Assembly: GCF_901709675.1 (NCBI RefSeq)
Contig: NC_051100.1
Location: 11,318,786-11,382,785 of the forward strand
Length of the DNA: 64,000 nt
Reading direction: 5' to 3'
Source of the DNA: Syngnathus acus
Lineage: Eukaryota > Chordata > Actinopteri > Syngnathiformes > Syngnathidae
In this document: one piece after another, positions 12,082-23,769 of the stretch
How positions within the stretch are numbered: position 1 is the stretch's first letter
Layout of the letters: each line of letters begins with the position of its first letter
The notes under the pieces: generated by a model
The model's database searches: none
What the model saw: the letters and a program-made list of their open reading frames with translations, nothing else
Told to the model about the DNA's origin: nothing
Translations under genes and position numbers: made by a program

Positions 12082-13329
12082 CTCTCGCCCTCTGCGGCGA
12101 TGGTGGCGCTTGTCTTGCTGCTGATGCTCGGATCAGCCGCTTGCTCCCTCCCTCCTCGCTCTCGCCCTCCGACGCGGAAGTCGTCACGATCTCGCAGGAA
12201 AGCACAGGCTTCGGTCATGGATTGTGAGCACCTGTCTTTGGGCACCGGGGCTGGTCCGCCTAAGGATTATGGAACGTTTACGCCTCCTGCTGGACACAAA
12301 CTAATGGTGCGATCATGCCAACAGGGATACAGAAATCCCTCGTTTATCGCGGATAATTGGTTCCAAAAACCACCCGCGATAAGTGAAATCCGCGAAGTAC
12401 GGTCACCAACAAGAAGTACTGGGCAGGCTAACGAGTTAGCGGAAAGATGCTAATTCGCGATCGCACTAACACGCTAAAACGGACTTCTAAAGGAATGTAA
12501 ACGAACATTTGGAGCGATACTACATTGTCCTAAAGGTTAGACACGTGTTTCCTCAATTTAGAAGTCTTATTTTGACTTTTAATTTGGAAAAAAAAATCGG
12601 CGATGTAGTGAAGCCGCGGTAAACGAAACGCGAAGTAGCGAGGGATCACTGTAAAGTGAAAAACTACTCGAGACTTGGACTCAACTTCTCTACAAACAAC
12701 CCCCAACCCCCGATGAAATTTAATGCACAAACTAAAGTAACAGACATGAAGCAAAATGTACGACAAGCACCCGTTTTAATTCTATTGAACTAACTTCTCC
12801 CCTCCCAAAATGTGAGTTCTCCTACTACCTAGTGTTCCCTGAACGCGTCATTTACAACCCAGTATCCCCTCGGGAGTTGGAATGGCTTTTCTTGCCGCAG
12901 TTTCCGACAGTGTTGCAGCCCTTTAAGATTTATTCCCTCGTATAACACCACGTACAAAAGAGGCTGAAGTAGGAGATTTACGATCGATCACTCATTCATT
13001 CGGCACGTGTATTTCTTACAGGATGCAGTCACCATACATGGTTACATCTGGTCTACAATTATTTCTATATTGTGGAAACTTTGCAGGCTTTTTTATTGAT
13101 GATTTTTTTATATCCAAATTCTACTTTGTAATCCAGGCATATTCCCTTTTAGTTTTACGATGCCAATGCAGTAACACGCTGCAGTTTATACCGCCGCCCT
13201 CTTAACGGCGCTGTGGTCATCAAGAGTTCTTCGTTGGTCATGTGCCATGTTTGCGGAAGTAACTGCGAACACTAGCAGTTGTCATCTTTTTCTTGTTTTT
13301 TATGTTGTTTCAGCTTTGTTTATTTCATT
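12082..13329. promoter_or_regulatory. Shared PGBD5 / COG2 upstream region
   Basis: Only 1.25 kb separates the two divergent start codons, so both promoters must lie here or in undetected 5' UTR exons. The PGBD5 side (12082-12230) is GC- and CpG-rich. The middle is occupied by a 322-bp MITE at 12330-12651. On the COG2 side there is a good acceptor-like tract ending in CAG at 13311-13313, 16 bases before the ATG, so COG2 may have a 5' UTR intron. Confidence 0.6.
12330..12651. mobile_element. Tc1/mariner-superfamily MITE with TA target duplication
   Basis: The element starts CAGAAATCCCTCG and its other end, read on the minus strand, starts CAGTGATCCCTCG. It is flanked on both sides by TA (12328-12329 and 12652-12653), the target duplication of Tc1/mariner/pogo elements. 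Subterminal sequence on both sides carries related 'CGCGGATAA' and 'CGCGAAGTA' words. No transposase frame is present, so it is non-autonomous. Confidence 0.85.
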
Positions 13330-16300
13330 ATGAATTTACCAAAGGGCCCCGAATCTCTGTGCTTTGACAAGGACGTTTTTATGAAGGTAAGGTTCGTCTT
13401 CACGAACGTAATCGATCGCTCGTTTAAGCTAGCCGATGCAAAAAGTATGTAATGGCTTCTTTCTGTAGTAACTGCGCCATTCCCTGAGGATTTACAGTTG
13501 TTAATGTGTCTCTAGGATGATTTTGACGTGGACCACTTCGTGGCCGAATGTCGGAAGCAGGTGCAGCTTGAGGAGATGAGGGTGGACTTGGAGCTCTACT
13601 ACAAGCTGCTCAAAACAGCCATGGTAGAGCTTATCAACAAGGATTATGCTGACTTTGTCAACCTCTCCACCAATCTGGTGAGCGCTTATTTTGCTTTTGT
13701 GCTATTTGATTTGTTTACGGGTTACGCCTCCCGGAGAGCCTTTTTCAGGTAGGGCTACGGCCTCAAATGTGTCATCTCGTCTCAGGTGGGGATGGACAAA
13801 GCCCTCAATCAGCTCTCTGTGCCACTCGGACAGCTACGAGAGGAGGTCATGGTCTGTGTTTTAGTTTAATACGTATTTAATGTACTCCTGTTGGAATGAG
13901 CGCTGATGAATCCTATGTGTGCAGAGCCTTCGGTCGTGCGTCAGCGAGGTGATACAAGCTATAGACGCGCAGCTGTCCAAACAAGAAGACCTGCAGAAGA
14001 AGAAGGTTGGGGCCTTCCATTGTTATTTCCATGGAATGACACAGTTCTTGTTTGTGTGTCTTTTAATTCCATTGCATCTGTCAGGTTTGTGTCCTGAGGT
14101 TGATTCAAGTGGTGCGTTCAGTGGAGAAGATTGAAAAAATCCTCAACTCGCAGAACCCCAAAGAGTCCAACTCACTGGAAAGCAACAGGTGTGACATATT
14201 TTTTGCTAGCACTTGTCCTCATCAGGGTCATATGTCATGTTATTCTGTCCGTGTCCAGCCCCTTGTTAGCAGGTCAGATCTTGGAGAGGATCGCCACCGA
14301 GTTCAACCAGCTCCAGTTCCACGCCGTGCAGAGCAAAGGCATGCCTCTGCTGGACAAAGTCAGACCGGTGAGTTTTCATCCAGCTCGTCCAGAAGCAACC
14401 CGGTCGCCGGCATCCTCCGTAATCGTTTGCGTGGGCCCCTCCAGCGCATCGCGGGCATCACCTCCATGTTGCAGCAGTCCCTGGAGGGTCTTCTCATCGA
14501 GGGTCTGCAGACGTCCAACATGGACATGGTGCGCCACTGCCTCAGGACGTACGCCACCATCGACAAGACGCGAGACGCTGAGGCACTGGTAGGACAAGTG
14601 CTGGTCAAACCCTTCATGGATCAGGTAAAGGTGCCAAAACCTGGGTGTCGAGGCCACACTCTACTCAAAGTGTCTGTGTGAGACGTCTTTCCTTCCTCCT
14701 CCTGCCGGTAGGTGATTGTGGAGGAGGTGGTCAAGTCCAGTCCCGATGGTCTTCAGGCGATGTTCTCAAGGCTGCTGGAGTTTGTTCCTCATCACTGCAG
14801 ACTCCTGAGAGAGGTGACTGGGGGAGCCATATCCAGGTTAGTAAACAAAAATAAACAAGTCCTTGACTCATAATTGGGAAAATAACCAATCATTGCCTTT
14901 TAAGCTAAACACGCACAAGCCAAACTATTCTAAGCGTGCTTCAAGGCAAAGTATTTGGACCTGATAAAAAAAATCTGCCTGAGTAAGCAAATTGTTGTGT
15001 CCGCTCTACATGGATGTTCCTTCTCCGGCCAGCGACAAAGCTGACATCGTTCCCGGCTACGACTTCCCAGTCAACTCAGTGTGGCCCGAGATGGTAAAAG
15101 GCATTGAGGAGAGGCTATCTTACCTCTTCAACCCTGGAAACCCCGACATTTTCTACCAGGTACGGCGGACAACAAAGGACGCCACTTGACACCCACCTCC
15201 TCCCCCCTTATCACCTGGCCGCTCTTCATTTGTAGCGTTACAGCGCCAGCGCGGAGTTCGTCCGTCGGTTCGAGCGCCAGTGCAGTTCGCAGGCCAGCGT
15301 GAGGCGACTGCGAGCGCACCCGACCTACATCGCCTTCCACAATAAATGGAACCTGCCCGTCTACTTCCAGCTGAGGTTAAAGCTTGTTGTGTGCGCTTTT
15401 GATGTTGGAACAAAGTCGGTCGGCACTTTGCCATCTCGCCGAGGATTCAAATTTGTTCCCTATCACAGTCAAATAAACTCAGAAAATGTATTATAATTTC
15501 AAAATCAAGTTTTACTAATTATCTCGCTTGCATTTTTTAATGTTTAAATAAGTAAAGACGTTTGTTATTCTAAGGTAATGTTTATGAATAATACTTTGTG
15601 TTTTGTAATTTTAATGTCAAGATTACAAACAACTGAGCAGAAATCCAATTATCAGATGGCATTAATATTTTTACTAGGATGCATGTGTGCTATGCTGTGT
15701 GACAGTCACTCACTTCTTTGAAACATCTGCTTTTCTAGGTACCGAGAAATAGCGGGAAGCCTGGAGAACGCCATTGGTGACGGGTTAGAGGTGGCGCCAG
15801 GTGTGTGTTTGGATTCCAACTTTCTTTTGGGGGGGGGTTCCAATTTTGTCACAACGTCCATTGAATTAATGAAATCCATAAATAGCCTTTGTAACCATCT
15901 TGGCTTCCCTCCAGCTGGCAGCGCGTTCCACCTTCAGGCGTCAGCGTCGCTGTGGTCTTGCCTGGTGCGCTGCTGGGCCGACAAAGTCTACCTGCCGCCG
16001 CTGGCTCATCGCTTCTGGAAGCTGACGCTGCAGCTTTCCTCGCGATATGGCACCTTCCTGAACGAGGTCAGCTTTCGGGGGATAAACCACCAATGGTCAT
16101 TTCAGGACTTGTTGACGGATTGGCTCGGCGAACAGGTGCTGACCGAGACCGCTCCGCCCGAGGGGAGCAAAGAGCCCAGCAGGCCCCTCCCCAGCTCGGC
16201 GTCGTCCACCTCCAGCAGGACGTCCGTGGAGGAGACAGGCAGCGAGAGCGGCAGTCCCGCCTCGCTGTCCACCAAACAGCTGGTCCGCATTGCAGCTGAC

Positions 16301-17904
16301 ATTCAAAAACTACAAGAGCGAGTAAGCGCAATGATCATATTTACTCCTTCACCCTAATCCCACTTTGAAACCCTATCCATAGTTTGAAACGCTAACCATA
16401 GTTTGAAACCCTAACTCTAGTTTCAATCCCTACTTTGAATCCGTAACCCTAGTTTAATTTAGTCAGATTGGAAAGTAGAATTTTTCAGCCTCGGCAGGTG
16501 TAAATCTGAAGGGTTTAAATTGCTCTCTTCTTGTCTTTTAGTTACCAGAAGTGTCAGAAATGGTCAGACGGCGATTAGAAGCCATCGGCTTCACAAACTT
16601 TGTCATTGTGGAAGGTGAGTGACAACCATTTTAATGTCACTAGCTCCTTTTACTTTTCTGTCGGTAGCGGAACGTGTCAATCGGTGAGCGATCTGAAAAC
16701 AGCAGTATTGTGTTTTCCCCAGAGGCATTAGCGGACTCTAATGCGTGCCTGTCCAGCAGCATCCCGGCCCTCAGCACCCGCATGACCCAACACCTGAGTG
16801 AGCGTAGCTGCCGCTTCCTCAAGAGCGCGTCCGAGGTGCCCCGACTCTACCGCAGGACTAATAAGGTCGGTCGCCGGAGCACCCGAATTGTCACCGCCGT
16901 CGCAGCCTAACGCTTCTTTTTCTTCTGTCTTGTGCCGATAGGAGGCACCCGTGCGAGCGTCTGCGTACATGGACAACGCCTTGCAGCCGTTACATCAGCT
17001 GCTGAGCGACTCAACGGGCCTGGTGGACGCAGCCACGGCGCGTCGGTGGCTGACAGTCACGCTTTCTGAATGCACGCAGAGGTGAGCGCACGCAGAATCA
17101 AGTTTTAGTTGTGGAGGAAAAATACAATCAAATAATGTCCATTTTGTTTTTTTGTTTTGGGTGTTTTTTTTTTATTAGAATTAATTACATACATGCATTT
17201 CAAAATATAGTTAGTACTTAAAAAATGTGTGAAAATAAATTCATATATGAAAATAAAGTTTTCAAAATTTATACAAAGAAAATTATTAAGCAACAAATTA
17301 GATTGTGAAACCTTTTAATATTGTTTAAAATAAACAAATACATTTAAAAATGAGGCAAACTTTGAAAAGGTGTTTAATACATTTCAAAGTAAAATGCTAA
17401 TACTGAAACTAAATACATAGTGTTCAAATGTGTCATTTGGGGTCATTCAAGACGATGGTGATGATTTGAGGACATGGACGCGTGCGTGTGTGCGCTAGGT
17501 ACTACGAGACAATTTCTGAGGTTCTGAGCTCTGTGAGAAAGATGGAGGAGAGTCTGAAGCGACTGAAGCAAGCCAGGAAAGGCGCTGCCGCCGCTACCAG
17601 TGCTAGCGCGGCCGGAACCAACGGCGGCCCGTCAGACGACACCAAGATCCGACTTCAGCTGGCTCTGGATGTGGAGTACTTGCGGGAACAGGTGAGTGGC
17701 CGGGATGAAGATTCGTTTCTCTCCCTCGTCTTCTCTTCTCCCTATCACACTGAAGAACGTCCAATGCAAACGATGGTCCTATTGCTGTTGTGTGCTCCAC
17801 CTCAGATCGAGCAGATAGGTGTGGAGCCTGCCGATGTGGCTATGTTGGCGAGCCTGATGGAGCTGGTCAAGGAGGCCCGAGAGCTCGGCAAACACAACGC
17901 GTGA
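13330..17904 (+). CDS. cog2: COG2, conserved oligomeric Golgi complex subunit 2 (17 exons, complete)
   Basis: Exons: 13330-13386, 13516-13677, 13786-13851, 13925-14005, 14085-14188, 14259-14367, 14445-14624, 14712-14836, 15033-15159, 15236-15375, 15739-15800, 15915-16321, 16542-16614, 16723-16865, 16942-17081, 17499-17691, 17806-17904. They join in frame to 755 residues (human 738). The protein starts MNLPKGPESLCFDKDVFMK, equal to human COG2 after its first five residues, and keeps LELYYKLLKTAMVELINKD, VNLSTNLVGMDKALNQL, IRSVEKIEKIL-like and ILERIATEFNQLQFHAVQS. The C-terminal DUF3510-type region ends exons 15-17 (KKMEESLKRLKQARK-like, KIRLQLALDVEYL). COG2 is in lobe A of the COG tether (COG1-4), which acts in retrograde traffic within the Golgi and is needed for glycosylation enzyme placement. 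The coiled-coil N terminus binds the other lobe A subunits. Exon 12 holds a Ser/Glu-rich, poorly conserved linker (about residues 500-545). Confidence 0.98.
16342..16460. repeat. Degenerate TTTGAAACCCTAAC minisatellite in COG2 intron 12
   Basis: Five or six imperfect units of about 20 bp built on 'tagtttgaaaccctaacc'. A second array of the same unit lies in the COG2 3' UTR at 18213-18300. Confidence 0.75.
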
Positions 17905-18212
17905 AACGACGCAAAGAAGGGCAAACTTTGGGCAGGCCGCAAAGCCTCGTCTATCATGTGGCGAATCGGGACCGGAAGGGATGAGCGCCATCAGTTGTGC
18001 TTGTGCGGTGCTCGATGCAAACTGACCGACTACTCTTATTGTGTGTTGTGAAATGGAATATTTCAGCTGCATAGTAAAAATCTATTTGGGAGTCGATCGC
18101 TGAATGTTTTCTTACTGAATGTTTCCAAGCCCTCAAGAAAAGAAGGGAAAAATACATCAACAATGGCAGCATGGAATGGAACAAAAGCATTTTAAACATC
18201 AAGACGACTTAG

Positions 18213-18300
18213 AAACCCTAACCTTTGTTTGAAACCTAAATTTGAAACCCTCACTTGTTCAAAACCCTACTTTGATACCATAACCCCATTTTGAAACCCA
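18213..18300. repeat. Second TTTGAAACCCTAAC array, in COG2 3' UTR
   Basis: Four to five imperfect units of the 16342-16460 motif, lying between the COG2 stop codon and its likely poly(A) signal. Confidence 0.7.
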
Positions 18301-18391
18301 AGTAGCTCAGTTGAGGACTATTCCTCATTTACAATGTCAGCTTCTCAACTGAAATTATTCCGTTTTTTTGTAGCACTTCATGAAAGCAGAC

Positions 18392-18397
18392 AATAAA
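18392..18397 (+). terminator. COG2 poly(A) signal AATAAA
   Basis: The first canonical AATAAA after the COG2 stop at 17904, followed by T-rich sequence. It would give a 3' UTR of about 0.5 kb. Confidence 0.65.
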
Positions 18398-21300
18398 AGT
18401 TGTTTTAAAAAAATGCCGTACAATTAAAACGACACTTTTTGTCCACTAGACAGCAGCAATATAATATTGCAATAGTTACACGTTTGTCGAATAAAGGCAT
18501 AATACGGTGCAATAATGTATTGGAAAGGTCACTTACACGAACGAAATAACACGATATAAATTGTATAACTTGTGTATAAATGTATTGATGAAAAAGAAAG
18601 TGACTTTTATAAGGGATGACTTAAAGTTCCACTTCATACTCCAGCCAAATGATGGCGACAAATGACGCCACCCACCTTTAAAAAAAAAAATTGAGGTAAA
18701 CGTCCGTTAGCTACATGCACCTGGGGATTGGGGAATATACGCCAATTTTGCAAACACTCGGCCAAAATCTACATTTATCCCAAAATGTCACCGCCGCTGC
18801 GGGCCTTCGGGAACAAACGGCTGGTCACCGCTGCAGAGGAGATATTTGACTGTCGCAAAATACGAGAAAGAAGCATCCAGCTCGCTGGAGATCATACGCC
18901 TCCGAGGGATGCTCTCGGGTTTTGCGTCACAGGTCAGTTTATTCTTTTAGTTTCGCTAAATAAAAGTGAATTCTATTTACTATGATCTAATAACTTATTT
19001 AAATCTCTAGCAACTTTTGGCACTTATATAAATGTAGAAGTATGCAAACTGCAAGGTAGAAAGCTGGAGTCAATGGTCTTAGTTTATAACAACAGTGTGA
19101 AAGGTAAAAAACGACAGGCGCGCGATTATATAATTGAAGCAAATCACAGAAGGGGAAGAAAATGTTTCAAACCTAATTTTGTTTTGAGGACACAGAGTGC
19201 TATGTAGCCTTTACAAAATATGTACTTCATTTTTCAGACTTCTTCCAATCAGAGTATAGTAAAAGGAAAGGAGGAAAATATGGAAAATTCCATCAAACGC
19301 CATATTTTGCCATTTTACGTCCGTCCACGTCAGCTGCCCGTGTGAAACTGATCGTGTATCGCTAGTTTAGTGAGCATAATCCCAAAATAAGCAGCTCGCC
19401 TATTTGTTGGCAGCCCCCCACAACCTGAACCACGCATACCTACGGAACCACAAACACGCAGCGTATGTAGCTATGCGTGACCACGTGTTCCATGACCCCC
19501 CCCCCCGCTGCTTCCACGTGTAAATCTGCATCTTTGTCTGCCTTGCAGTGTGATACAGTCTGTTGCCGAGAACCGCCGCTGTGTGTCCGTCGCGCGCCCG
19601 AAGGGAGGAAAATGCTTGTGTTGTGTTAGCTGCGTGGGAAGTTGAACCCCGACCTCTGGTTCTGCGGGGCTTGTCGCCTCACAGCGGGTGACCGCGTGAT
19701 ACCGCAGATCCGACAGGCACTCATAGCGCACAGCAAGGGCGCACATGAAAGAATTGTGAGAATAGGCCCCGCTGAACCAAAAGCAATCACTACTGCGTTA
19801 TGTAAATCAGCGTTCTCAGGCTCCCACTGTACACAAAACACTTCCGTGGGGACTGTGAGGGTCCCAGATTGGGAATAAAAAAAAAAAAAAAAGTGATTTA
19901 GGGTTATGGTTAGTCAGTACACAATTAAAATGAATAATGCTTTGTTTTATAAAAGACGTGTGTTGAATTTAGTTGTTTTTTTTAGGCATCACTGTGGAAT
20001 TTTTTTTAAGATCTATTATCTGCATGTTTGTTTTTTGTTTTTATCAGTGGTCAAATTCCATATTGAACTAACTAGAAGGAAATGAAACTGAATTTTTTGG
20101 GAGGTCAAAGTGTCAGGAATGAGTGGAGCAGGGTTTTTTTGAAGGAAAGGGAGGTGGGTGGACAGAGACAGAACGGGGCAGGCAGAGGCTCACGTACAGT
20201 GGGCAGGGACAGAAGGTCCATTCAGACCAGGGACCGATACATAAAAACAGGTACTGACTGAAAGCCTACCCATGAGACCGGGGAAATGCACGACGGGAGC
20301 AGAAACCGACGGGGAGTAACAGTAGACACCGACAGTGAACACAACACAAAGTGGAGTCGCAGACAGACAAAGACACATACAAGCTAAACCACTCAGGAAA
20401 TTGCATTTGAGTCTCAGGACCCCATTTTAGACACAAATGGACTTTCAAGGACCATGAACACACACATGCACGCTTGTGTATAGCACGGTCAGCTGATTTG
20501 CCTGCTTCACTTCTTCCCATGCATGTGACAGGTCACTGACCCGACAGCTCTCGATACCATCGGTCAAATTTGCAACTGGGGTGCAAACACGCACCACAGT
20601 TTCCTTGAGCTACTTTGCTTTAACATCATCATGGCCAACAGCTGCTCATTAGAGAAAAATAAAAAGTAGCCAAAGGACAGATTGGGATGTTTTCGCGAGA
20701 CTGCGTACTCTTTGAGAGTTATCTCCATTTTTATTGCCTGTTAATCATATGTCCTGAATGTCCTTGACGTTACCGCCGCCTCTTAACCATGATTTCATAA
20801 GAAAGTATGATAGGAATGGAAAATAAGGCGACGCCCTTTCTCGGCCGATCTGACACCGATCGGAGGCGAGGTGTGAAGCCAGGGTTACGTCAATGGAGTT
20901 TTAGCTGCACACACATCTCGACATTTACTTCCTGTGCATTTCTTAAAAAGTAGAAGTAATCATCAACACTATCTATGCACTTTTCAACCTTTTCCGATGA
21001 GAATTTGGGTGGGACATTCCAACATTGACAAAAGCAGAAATAGGTTCAAACACGGTCAGAAATGTCAGTTTCTAATTGATTTTTTAACATTTACATCGAG
21101 ATGAAGAGAAAATGAAGAAATACAGACTAAATAATTTGGATTAAGTAAAACATTTAAATAAAATTGAATAAGGAGCCATTTAAACATATTTAGGGAGGAA
21201 ATCATAACAGAAAGTGGTTTAGTTTGAATCCAGCTGTTGAGCTATTAAATTGTACGGGTGTGTCTAAAAAGCGCATTCCATATCTTGGACTTTTTTTAAG

Positions 21301-22694
21301 AGGACAAGTGTTCCACAAATGGATACAAACTCCACTTAAGTCATTGCTGAAGTAGCAAAGGTCAATCTCAGGACATTTTCTTCCTGACACTGCATTGAGA
21401 GAAATCCATTCTAAGTGGGACATTTCTTGCAGCGTGACAGGGAATGCGTACGGGCTCGTGACCATCCACAAAGTTGCGCGCCGTTGGAAATCCGACAGGA
21501 AAGACAAAAAAGCGGCTCACACTTTCTCGGACCTCCCTTGAGTTGGAGTCGTCTTTTTGTTTACTTAATCCCTTACCATTCTTTATCTCAGGTGGAATTC
21601 ACTTAGCTGCCATTTAGAGGTTTAGGAGGCCATCTAATGAAATTCCTCCTCTTAAATCTCACTATGTGGTCAGAGAGTAGGCACTTGTTGGTTGCTGGCT
21701 TGAAATCTGGTGCTGATTGCTTGTTTTAGTGCAAATGCCATTTTGGGACTTTTCGGTTTCCTCAAGTCTAGAAGAGGGGAAATAGTCACTGCTAGTTTTA
21801 CTTTTTCCATGAGGAGTTAAAGAAAACCACAGAGTGAGAACAATATTTTGGAAAGTTTTGTCCCACCACAGTCTTCCAGTCCCAGGCGCCAGTCTCTCGT
21901 CACAGATGGTGTCTTGTCCTAAAAAACCCACAGCCTGGCTTTTTATAGCGCCGGGTGTGGATGTCTAGAAACGACCGCCACTGCTTTATGAGCAAACGGT
22001 GGAGGCGGACACTCTTCCTGGCCGCAAAAAAAGGGTCAGAAACAACACCGGTGGAGACGCTTGTGATATGACGCGATGCTAGACTTGTCACTTTTCACAG
22101 ACACTCAGGAAAACAAACCCTAACAGAGAAACTATGAGTGTTTGTGCAAGGGTTGGAAACACATGGTCATGGGCCGCATAGGGCCCACCAGATAATTTAA
22201 TATTTTTGTATGGGTTTAACAATACAAGCTCACACACACTTGTGTGTCTGTTCCCTTGCTTCAAATGTCAATCGTCTGGGTTTTCAAAAGACCATGGTTC
22301 AGTCTGGACAGATGATATGACTCACATCATGTTGACTGCTGTTTTGCCCACAGTGTTATTTTTATTGAGGTAACAGTTGTTCAGGGGTTGGCTTGTTTCG
22401 GATGTCAGGAAAAGTACATTTGAACTTCGATTTATACTTTTAACATTAAAAAAAATTACATAAAATGGGGTCTGATGTGAATTTCTACACTTTTTGCTTC
22501 TTAGTCTCTACATCCTATTACAGCAACAAACAAGAGTAAACAAGTCATTTCAGAAACAATGCCACCATTTTGAGGGAAGGCGATTTTCTGCACCGTCTTA
22601 AAATATTAGTGTAATTCGACACGGTAGACGTTTGAAATCAAGTTTTGCTAAAATTTGTACTAGTTAATTAAGCTTCGTCGGACCTTCGTCGTTA
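18398..22694. other. Intergenic, COG2 to hAT element
   Basis: No gene is recognised. Human COG2 is followed by AGT, but no serpin-like frame is seen. Contents worth noting are a possible zinc-finger-gene first-exon fragment at 18728-18985, a C-run at 19496-19505, a stretch ending in AATAAA plus an A-run at 19875-19892 that could be an old retroposed tail, and purine-rich 'gacagagacag' sequence at 20150-20360. A weak hAT-like scrap lies at about 22150-22215. Confidence 0.5.
18728..18985 (+). pseudogene. Possible zinc-finger-gene first-exon fragment
   Basis: The frame contains LRAFGNKRLVTAAEEIFD, which resembles the opening exon of the large teleost C2H2 zinc-finger families (pattern LRALVNERLTAAAEEIF). 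The similarity decays after about 20 residues and a GT donor-like site follows GFCVT. No downstream zinc-finger exon is visible in the next 9 kb, so a relic is more likely than a live gene. The match is from memory of the family pattern. Confidence 0.3.
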
Positions 22695-22702
22695 CTCTAG
22701 AC

Positions 22703-23761
22703 CAGACATGGGCAAACTACGGCCCGCGGGCCACATCCGGCCCACGGGGCCGTTTAATCCGGCCCGCCAAACCTGTATAAATTGTATTGTTTAACTTTTT
22801 TTGGGGTCATTTTCCCTGCAATTAGTATGTTTCCCCAATAGATGGGGAAGCGCCCGCCTGCCCATTTACTCCCGGAAGCCGTGTCAGAAAGCTCGGTGCA
22901 CACTCACAAGTGGGTGTCCGTACTAAGTAGTACGGACCCGGCGCACTCCGCGCTCTATTTCCATCAGTGCCGAATTTCGAGTGTGGGCTGTGACGTCAGC
23001 ATTCTCGTAATTCGCGCGCTGAGCTTTCAGATACAGTTTTACGCTAATGCCACCCACAAACCTTCGCCTGGAATCCTTCCATTAAAATGAGTGACCCGAG
23101 GAAAAGAAAGGTGGACACTGAGTGCCGAGTGTTTAAAAAAAAAGAGAGGACAATTTGGCTCGACCTACGTGTGTGAGCAGACGTTCAGCCACATGAACGT
23201 CAACAAAGCCCGTCACAGATCTAGGTTAACGGACCGACACCTCGGCTCTATCCTAAGAATTACCACAACAAATTTTTACTCCAGACCATGATGCACTAGC
23301 AAAAAAGGGAGACCAACAATACTATTGATTTCTTTACTACTTTATTTAGAAGTATTCTTTCACTGATTCTTCAAGATGATGTATTTGGTCAGAATGTTTG
23401 CCGTTTGATGTGATTTCGCCTCATTAGATAAACATATTTCATAAATCTGACCTGCAGGCGCTGAAGTGATGGAAACTATTATTCATAATAACAGTGTCGT
23501 ATTTAATGAGAATCACTGATAGTAGTTTTTTGGTGAAATTTTTTTTTATGCTTGTTGATAAATGCATTTGTTTTCAAAAAGCTTTTTTTGAATATCCATG
23601 CTTTACTACCTACTAAAAGTACAAACCTTTTATGCAATGACCTTTAGATGTCATTTCTATTACTTCACACAAACACTACATCCATCTGCTCCTGGTTCGG
23701 CCCCCCGATCAAAATTTAGAACCAAATTCGGCCCGCCAGTCAAAAAGTTTGCCCACCCCTG
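22703..23761 (+). mobile_element. hAT transposon, internally deleted, with 8-bp target duplication
   Basis: Ends: CAGACATGGGCAAACTACGG on the left; read inward on the minus strand, the right end starts CAGGGGTGGGCAAACTTTTT. An exact 8-bp duplication CTCTAGAC flanks it (22695-22702 and 23762-23769). Inside, a transposase start (ATG at 23087, MSDPRKRKVDTECRVF) runs into an A-run near 23132-23140 and then directly into the C-terminal dimerisation motif (YVCEQTFSHMNVNKARHRS, RLTDRHLGSIL) up to about 23290, in a frame shifted by one. The BED finger and the whole catalytic core are missing, so it cannot move itself. Confidence 0.92.
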
Positions 23762-23769
23762 CTCTAGAC

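Noticed and set aside
11796-12453. Long plus-strand frames opposite PGBD5 exon 1.
   Set aside because: They are antisense shadows of the GC-rich and His-repeat coding exon; the residues are low-complexity Gly, Asp and Val runs.
16067-16105. A GT...AG stretch of 39 bases inside COG2 exon 12 that could be a tiny in-frame intron.
   Set aside because: It is shorter than any known vertebrate spliceosomal intron and has no room for a branch point. The frame is open through it, so I treat it as coding, although the residues there align poorly with human COG2.
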